Positions 54,604-59,348 of a stretch of 59,348 nt of DNA are shown here, piece by piece. The notes beneath the pieces are model-generated. The model was not told the DNA's origin. It saw only the letters and a list, made by a program, of their open reading frames with translations, and ran no database searches. The stretch is from NCBI GenBank assembly GCA_050186335.1, contig JBFWYO010000016.1, positions 1 through 59,348 of the forward strand, read 5' to 3'. Position numbers and translations under genes: made by a program. This stretch comes from JBFWYO01 sp050186335 (GTDB lineage Bacteria > Pseudomonadota > Alphaproteobacteria > Bin65). Position 1 is the stretch's first letter; every line of letters begins with the position of its first letter.

Positions 54604-55419
54604 TCACTCCGCCGAACCCTTCGCAGCACCGGGCGGCAGGCCGAGGCCGATGACGTTGTAGCCGCAATCGATGTAATGGATTTCACCGGTCACACCCGAG
54701 GACAGGTCGGAGATCAAATACAATCCCGCGTTGCCGACTTCTTCGAGGCCGGGGTTGCGGCGCAGCGGCGCGTTGTTGTTGGCCCAGGTGTAAACGTGCC
54801 GGCCGTCGGCGATCACCGCACCGGCCAGCGTGCGCATCGGCCCGGCCGAGAGTGCGTTGACGCGGATGCCCTGCTTGCCGAGATCGGACGCCAGATAGCG
54901 CACCGAGGCTTCGAGCGCCGCCTTGGCCACGCCCATGACGTTGTAGTTGGGAATCACGCGCTGCGAGCCGTCGTAGGTGAGCGTGATCAGCGAGCCGCCA
55001 GGTTTCATCAATTTCTCGGCGCGCTTGGCGATCGCGGTGAACGAGAAACACGAAATATCCAGCGAGCGGCGGAAATTCGCGCGCGTGGTATCGAGATAGC
55101 GGCCCTTGAGTTCGTCCTTGTCGGAGAACGCCAGGCTGTGCACGACGAAGTCGAGCCCGCCCCAGGTCTTCCCGATGGTCTCGAACACTGCATCGATCGA
55201 GGCTTCGTCCTCGACATCGCACGACTGGACGATCGGTGCGCCCAGCGATTCGGCGAGCGGCTTGGCACGCCTGCCGAACGCTTCGCCCTGATAGGTGAAG
55301 GCAAGCTGCGCGCCGTGCTGATGGGCCGCGCGCGCGATGCCCCACGCGATCGACCGATCGTTGGCGACGCCCATGATGAGGCCGCGTTTGCCTTCCATCA
55401 AGCGATGCGGCGTTGTCAT
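54604..55419 (-). CDS. fabI: Enoyl-[acyl-carrier-protein] reductase (NADH) FabI
   Basis: A 271-residue FabI that performs the last reduction in each fatty acid elongation cycle. The cofactor segment GLIMGVANDRSIAWGIA, the FAFSDKDELKG-like loop, catalytic Tyr and Lys in YNVMGVAK and the LSAGPMRTLAG loop are all typical. It is the third gene of fabA-fabB-fabI; the gap to fabB is 32 bases. The ATG at 55419 is used, although MEGKRGLIMG seven codons later is also possible. Divergence from the irr gene is by about 190 bases of non-coding DNA. Confidence 0.95.
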   Translation of the reverse strand: MTTPHRLMEGKRGLIMGVANDRSIAWGIARAAHQHGAQLAFTYQGEAFGRRAKPLAESLGAPIVQSCDVEDEASIDAVFETIGKTWGGLDFVVHSLAFSDKDELKGRYLDTTRANFRRSLDISCFSFTAIAKRAEKLMKPGGSLITLTYDGSQRVIPNYNVMGVAKAALEASVRYLASDLGKQGIRVNALSAGPMRTLAGAVIADGRHVYTWANNNAPLRRNPGLEEVGNAGLYLISDLSSGVTGEIHYIDCGYNVIGLGLPPGAAKGSAE

Positions 55420-55451
55420 GCGGCGGCCATGGGGCGTGTGAGTCCGGTCAA

Positions 55452-56684
55452 TCAGGCGTTGTAGCGGCGGAACACGAGGCAGGCATTGGTGCCGCCGAAG
55501 CCGAAGCTGTTGGACAATACCGCATCGATCGGCACGTCGTCTTTTCTTTCGGTGACCAGCGGCATGCCGGCGGCTTCCGGCTCGAGCTCCTCGACATTAG
55601 CCGAGGCCGCAATGAACCTGTTTTCCATCATCAGCAGCGAATAGATCGCCTCGTGCACGCCGGCCGCGCCCAGCGCGTGGCCGGTCAGCGACTTGGTCGA
55701 GGTGAAATACGGCATCTGATTGCCGCCGCCGTTGCCGAACACGGTTTTCAGCGCCTGCAATTCCTTGATATCGCCGATCGGTGTGCCGGTGCCGTGGGTG
55801 TTGATGTAATCGATCGGCACGTCGATGCCCTTGAGCGCCAACTTCATGCAGCGCACCGCGCCCTCGCCCGAAGGCTGCACCATGTCGTAGCCGTCCGAGG
55901 TGGCGCCGTAGCCGATCAATTCGCCGTAGATCTTGGCGCCGCGCGCCTTGGCGTGCTCGAGTTCTTCCAGCACGACGCAGCCGCCGCCGCCGGAAATCAC
56001 GAAACCTTCGCGCTTGATATCGTACGGGCGCGAGGCGCCGGGCGGGTTGTCGTTGTAGTTGGCGGCCAGCGCCGGCATGGCGTCGAACAGCATGGAGAGC
56101 GACCAGTTGAGTTCCTCGCCGCCGCCGGCGAACACGATGTCCTGCTTGCCCCACTGAATCATTTCCGCGCCGTTGCCGATGCAGTGCGCGGACGTCGAAC
56201 AGGCCGACGAGATCGAATAGTTGACGCCCTTGATCTTGAAGGGCGTCGCCAGCGTCGCCGAATTGGTGCTCGACATGGTGCGCGGGACCATGAACGGCCC
56301 GATGCGCTTGGTGGATTTCTTCTCGCGCAGCGTGTCGGCGGCGGAAACCTGGTCTTTGGTGGACGGACCGCCCGAGCCCATGATCAGGCCGCTGCGTTCG
56401 TTCGAAACGTCGCTTTCCTCGAGCCCGGCATCCTTGATCGCCTCGGCCATGGCGACGTAGTTGTACACCGCGCCGTCGCCCATGAAGCGGCGCAGGCGGC
56501 GGTCGATCGCGGTATCCGGATCCATTTTTATCGAGCCGTGCACGTGGCTGCGGAAACCCATTTCCTTGTAGGTTTCGCAGAACGTGATGCCGGATTTGCC
56601 CCGGCGCAGCGACTCCAGCACTTCGGCCTTGTTGTTGCCGATGGAGGAGACGATGCCGAGACCGGTGACGACGACGCGACGCAT
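55452..56684 (-). CDS. fabB: 3-oxoacyl-[acyl-carrier-protein] synthase I FabB
   Basis: A 410-residue condensing enzyme needed to elongate unsaturated fatty acids. The nucleophile Cys lies in SISSACSTSAHCIG, and the two catalytic histidines in INTHGTGTPIGD and KSLTGHALGAAG, with NSFGFGGTNA at the end. The start MRRVVVTGLGIVSSIG is standard. It follows fabA by 33 bases; co-expression of FabA and FabB fits the anaerobic type of unsaturated fatty acid synthesis. Confidence 0.96.
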   Translation of the reverse strand: MRRVVVTGLGIVSSIGNNKAEVLESLRRGKSGITFCETYKEMGFRSHVHGSIKMDPDTAIDRRLRRFMGDGAVYNYVAMAEAIKDAGLEESDVSNERSGLIMGSGGPSTKDQVSAADTLREKKSTKRIGPFMVPRTMSSTNSATLATPFKIKGVNYSISSACSTSAHCIGNGAEMIQWGKQDIVFAGGGEELNWSLSMLFDAMPALAANYNDNPPGASRPYDIKREGFVISGGGGCVVLEELEHAKARGAKIYGELIGYGATSDGYDMVQPSGEGAVRCMKLALKGIDVPIDYINTHGTGTPIGDIKELQALKTVFGNGGGNQMPYFTSTKSLTGHALGAAGVHEAIYSLLMMENRFIAASANVEELEPEAAGMPLVTERKDDVPIDAVLSNSFGFGGTNACLVFRRYNA

Positions 56685-56717
56685 CAGTGAATCCTTGGAC
56701 GTGAAACCGCGCTCACT

Positions 56718-57263
56718 TTATTCCGCGCTGGCCATGCCAGCGCCGAACAGGCCGACGCGCATGTCGGCCACTTCGTAGATGATCTTGCCGTCGGCCGCCA
56801 GCGTGCCGTCGGCGATGCCCAAAACCAGTCTTCGGTTGATCACCCGCTTGACGTTGACGGTGTAGACGACGCGTTTGACGGTCGGCAGCACCTGATCGGA
56901 AAATTTCACTTCGCCGACGCCGAGCGCGCGGCCTTTGCCCGGCAGGCCGAGCCAGCCGAGATGGAAGCCGGTCAACTGCCACAGCGCGTCCAGGCCGAGG
57001 CAGCCCGGCATCACCGGATCGCCCTCGAAATGGCAACCGAAGAACCACAGATCGGGCTTGATATCGAATTCGGCGACCACTTCGCCCTTGCCGTAGGTGC
57101 CGCCGGTCTGCGCGATGTGCGCGATGCGGTCGAACATCAGCATCGGCGGCAGCGGCAGGCGCGCATTGCCCGGCCCGAACAGGCGGCCATGGCCGCACTC
57201 GATCAGGTCGTCGTAGGAAAAGCTGCTCTTGGTCCGGAAATCAGCCATCGGTTGGTCCAACAT
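56718..57263 (-). CDS. fabA: 3-hydroxydecanoyl-[acyl-carrier-protein] dehydratase/isomerase FabA
   Basis: A hotdog-fold enzyme that dehydrates 3-hydroxydecanoyl-ACP and isomerises the double bond to start unsaturated fatty acids. Active-site His lies in FFGCHFEGDPVMPG and Asp in CLGLDALWQLTGF, and the C-terminal GLFGAGMASAE matches relatives. The start is ambiguous: the ATG at 57263 has GGGTG upstream and gives 181 residues, whereas MADFRTKSSFSYDDL at 57248 gives 176 and is the more usual length. First gene of the fab operon; TATATC on the minus strand near 57420 is a possible -10 box. Confidence 0.93.
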   Translation of the reverse strand: MLDQPMADFRTKSSFSYDDLIECGHGRLFGPGNARLPLPPMLMFDRIAHIAQTGGTYGKGEVVAEFDIKPDLWFFGCHFEGDPVMPGCLGLDALWQLTGFHLGWLGLPGKGRALGVGEVKFSDQVLPTVKRVVYTVNVKRVINRRLVLGIADGTLAADGKIIYEVADMRVGLFGAGMASAE

Positions 57264-57480
57264 GATCACACCCAAAGTCGGTCAATCGGCGCGGCGGGCC
57301 CGGTGCCCCGGGCAACGGCAAACGCCCCGATCCTCCCGTCGCTGAGCGATGAAACGCAGCTTTTGGGACCAGGGGCGGCAGGCACGCGGAGGGCGCAAAC
57401 ACCTTCCCTGGTAACTTGGATATAGAACGCGGCGCGCCCCGAAACGAATCTTTTTTCGCCGCGGCGACGGCGCCGCCGAT

Positions 57481-58245
57481 TCAGGATTTTTGCTTATATT
57501 TGAGCGATTTAGAGAGGAAATGCGGATCGTCGGTAAAGACGCCGTCGACGCCCCACCTGAACAGGCGCCGCGCGACGGGCGCGTCGTTGACCGTATAGAC
57601 GGCGAGCGGATAGCCGGCATGCTTGACCGCGCGCGCCTTCGCTTCGGTCAGGTATTGATGCGCGCAATGGATCGAGGCGCAGCCGATCGCCTCGGCCTGC
57701 TTGCGCCAGGCGCGGTCCAGTTTTCGCACCAGGAAGCCGCGCGGCCATTCCGGGGCGGCCGCGCGCATCGCCCGGAGTGCTCGGCGATTGAACGACGAGA
57801 CAACCAGCGGCCGGTGTTTCGGCCAATGCAGCGCCAGCGTTGCGGCGACCGCGGCGGCGGTAAGCTTCTCGTCGCCCGTGAGCGGCTTCAGCTCGACATT
57901 GGCGGAAAGACCCAGGCGAACCAGCAAATCGAGCGCCTGATCGAGCCGCGGGATCCGCTCGCCGGCGAATTCCAGGGCGAACCATAGCCCGGCATCCAGT
58001 TCGGCCAGCGTTTCGTAATCGCGGTCGCGCACGCGACCGGTGCCGCTGGTGGTGCGCTCCAGCGTGGCGTCGTGCATCAAGACCGGCACGTTGTCGGCGC
58101 TCAACTGTACGTCGAATTCGACCCACGTCACGCCGAGCGACGCCGCCGTGCGAAAACCGGCCAGCGTGTTCTCGGGCGCCAGGCGCGCCGCACCCCGATG
58201 GCCGATCAGGCGGGGCAAGTGCAGGACGGGTAACTTGTCGGACAT
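57481..58245 (-). CDS. Glycerophosphodiester phosphodiesterase (UgpQ-like)
   Basis: A 254-residue TIM-barrel enzyme that splits glycerophosphodiesters to glycerol-3-phosphate and an alcohol. Catalytic features are IGHRGAARLAPENTLAGF with the two general acid/base residues, EFDVQLSADNVPVLMHDATLERTT with metal ligands, and the glutamate in NVELKP. No signal peptide, so it acts in the cytoplasm like UgpQ. I start at the second methionine (MSDKLPVLHL, 58245); an ATG two codons upstream is equivalent. It is preceded by the pnp terminator. Confidence 0.92.
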   Translation of the reverse strand: MSDKLPVLHLPRLIGHRGAARLAPENTLAGFRTAASLGVTWVEFDVQLSADNVPVLMHDATLERTTSGTGRVRDRDYETLAELDAGLWFALEFAGERIPRLDQALDLLVRLGLSANVELKPLTGDEKLTAAAVAATLALHWPKHRPLVVSSFNRRALRAMRAAAPEWPRGFLVRKLDRAWRKQAEAIGCASIHCAHQYLTEAKARAVKHAGYPLAVYTVNDAPVARRLFRWGVDGVFTDDPHFLSKSLKYKQKS

Positions 58246-58294
58246 CGGCAAAAGCTAGCGGGTGCCGCGGACGCACTCAACGCCGCAAAAACAA

Positions 58295-58325
58295 ATCGGG
58301 CCACCCGAGGGTGGCCCGATCCGTT
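58295..58325 (-). terminator. Intrinsic terminator of pnp
   Basis: Perfect 12-base stem ATCGGGCCACCC (58295-58306) / GGGTGGCCCGAT (58309-58320). Read on the minus strand, it is followed by TTTGTTTTTGC, a good termination tract for pnp, which ends 20 bases before it. Confidence 0.85.
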
Positions 58326-58345
58326 TTGCTTGAAGCGTATCGCCG

Positions 58346-59348
58346 TTAGCGCGGCCGGCGGTCGCGGCGCTCGCCGCGATGTTCGCCTCTGGGCGCATCG
58401 CCCTCGCCTTCGCCCTCGCGGGGTTGACGCGGCGGACGGGTGTCGGGCAATTCGGCGCCGGTCTGTTGATCGACCAGGCGCATCGACAGCTTGACCTTGC
58501 CGCGATCGTCGAAGCCGAGGCACTTGACCTTGACCTTGTCGCCTTCCTTGACCACGTCGCCGACCTTGTTGACGCGATTGGGCGCCAGTTCGGAGATGTG
58601 GACCAGCCCGTCGCGCGAACCCAAGAAGTTCACGAACGCGCCGAAATCGACCACCTTGACCACGGTGCCGTTGTAGATCGCGCCCACTTCCGGCTCGGCG
58701 ACGATGCCCTTGATCCAGTCGATCGCCGCCTGGATCGCCTCGTGGCCGACGGCGGCGATCTTGATCGTGCCGTCGTCCTCGATGTCGATCTTGGTGCCGG
58801 TCTGCTCGGTGATCTCGCGGATCACCTTGCCGCCGGTGCCGATCACTTCACGGATCTTGTCCTTGGGGATGTTGATCGTGGTGATGCGCGGCGCGTGCTG
58901 GCTGACGCCTTCGCGGGCCTGCACCAGCGCCTTCGCCATCTCGCTCAGGATGTGCAGGCGGCCGTCGCGGGCCTGGTTGAGCGCCACCTGCATGATCTCG
59001 CTGGTGATCGAGGTGATCTTGATGTCCATCTGCAGCGAGGTGACGCCGGCTTCCGTGCCGGCGACCTTGAAATCCATGTCGCCGAGATGGTCTTCGTCGC
59101 CCAGGATGTCCGACAGGACGGCGTATTTGTCGCCCTCCTTGATGAGTCCCATGGCGATGCCGGCGACCGGCGCTTTCAGAGGCACGCCCGCATCCATCAG
59201 CGCCAGCGACGAGCCGCACACGGTCGCCATCGAAGACGAACCGTTCGATTCGGTGATCTCGGAGACCACGCGGATCGTGTACGGGAACTCTTCCTTGGTC
59301 GGCAGCAACGGCCGGATGGCGCGCCACGCGAGCTTGCCGTGGCCGATT
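58346..59348 (-). CDS. pnp: Polyribonucleotide nucleotidyltransferase, C-terminal part (truncated by window edge)
   Basis: The last 333 or so residues of PNPase, a 3'-5' phosphorolytic exoribonuclease; the start lies beyond the right edge. Present are the end of the second RNase PH domain (CGSSLALMDAGVP, LSDILGDEDHLGDMDFKVAGT), the KH domain (IPKDKIREVIGTGGKVIREI) and the S1 domain (GTVVKVVDFGAFVNFLG, DGLVHISEL). The tail is acidic then arginine-rich (EGEGEGDAPRGEHRGERRDR), probably unstructured and available for RNase E-type contacts. A strong terminator follows. Confidence 0.95.
   Translation of the reverse strand, partial: IGHGKLAWRAIRPLLPTKEEFPYTIRVVSEITESNGSSSMATVCGSSLALMDAGVPLKAPVAGIAMGLIKEGDKYAVLSDILGDEDHLGDMDFKVAGTEAGVTSLQMDIKITSITSEIMQVALNQARDGRLHILSEMAKALVQAREGVSQHAPRITTINIPKDKIREVIGTGGKVIREITEQTGTKIDIEDDGTIKIAAVGHEAIQAAIDWIKGIVAEPEVGAIYNGTVVKVVDFGAFVNFLGSRDGLVHISELAPNRVNKVGDVVKEGDKVKVKCLGFDDRGKVKLSMRLVDQQTGAELPDTRPPRQPREGEGEGDAPRGEHRGERRDRRPR

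Noticed and set aside
54486..54686. 66-codon ORF between fabI and irr
   Set aside because: It overlaps the end of fabI in another frame, has biased composition and no recognisable domain.

Overview
This window comes from a high-GC alphaproteobacterial chromosome. The lineage is suggested by an Irr-type Fur regulator beside fabA-fabB-fabI, an IalB-family protein just upstream of rlmN, paired acetoacetyl-CoA synthetases, and a dnaA-dnaN-recF-gyrB replication cluster. Genus and order cannot be read from the sequence. Coding density is high and most genes look like ordinary housekeeping or accessory metabolism. No rRNA, tRNA, CRISPR array, integrase or transposase was recognised.

Layout. 1-7.2 kb: a decayed rhodanese gene, then dnaA, dnaN, recF and gyrB on the plus strand. 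7.24-7.72 kb: a compact inverted-repeat element carrying a DUF559 nuclease-like gene, followed by a bidirectional terminator. 7.8-12.8 kb: a Bax-inhibitor-like membrane protein and the ybbP-ybbA ABC pair divergent from tesA, an arrangement also found in enterobacteria. 12.8-17.6 kb: two overlapping TPR/GT41 (OGT-like) glycosyltransferases, the second fused to a methyltransferase. 17.7-20.2 kb: thpR, a low-molecular-weight phosphatase, a sirtuin and a uracil-DNA-glycosylase-like protein. 20.2-25.3 kb: two tandem acetoacetyl-CoA synthetases and a DMT permease. 25.3-25.9 kb: an AT-rich lipoprotein gene, probably acquired. 26.1-31.1 kb: an SDR, a pterin dehydratase, a zincin and a Lon-like protease with a Usp-like partner. 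31.2-38.7 kb: MaoC, RidA, an aminotransferase, a secreted papain-like protease, DinB, a quinone oxidoreductase, an asparaginase, a SPOUT methyltransferase and IalB.

39.2-43.3 kb is the most unusual part. rlmN is followed by two further copies of its own 3' end in direct orientation. These bracket a DUF1508 gene and an AT-rich TIR-like gene, and an AT-rich HEPN-like gene lies just beyond the last copy. I read this as a nested, integrase-less defence-type island that used the rlmN 3' end as attachment site. The upstream rlmN leader (38.7-39.2 kb) holds tandem short repeats and a long hairpin that no gene explains.

43.3-49.9 kb: a three-gene signalling operon with 4-base overlaps. It encodes a soluble histidine kinase with eight GAF domains, a single-domain response regulator, and a response regulator with a class III cyclase domain. 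50.0-51.2 kb: a methyltransferase and a cluster of intergenic palindromes, including a gene-less relative of the DUF559 repeat element. 51.2-54.4 kb: an iron/peroxide module (irr, rubrerythrin, a CCG-type Fe-S protein and a DUF3501 protein) with an Irr-box-like palindrome before the rubrerythrin gene. 54.6-59.3 kb: fabA-fabB-fabI for unsaturated fatty acid synthesis, a glycerophosphodiesterase, and the C-terminal part of pnp running off the window.
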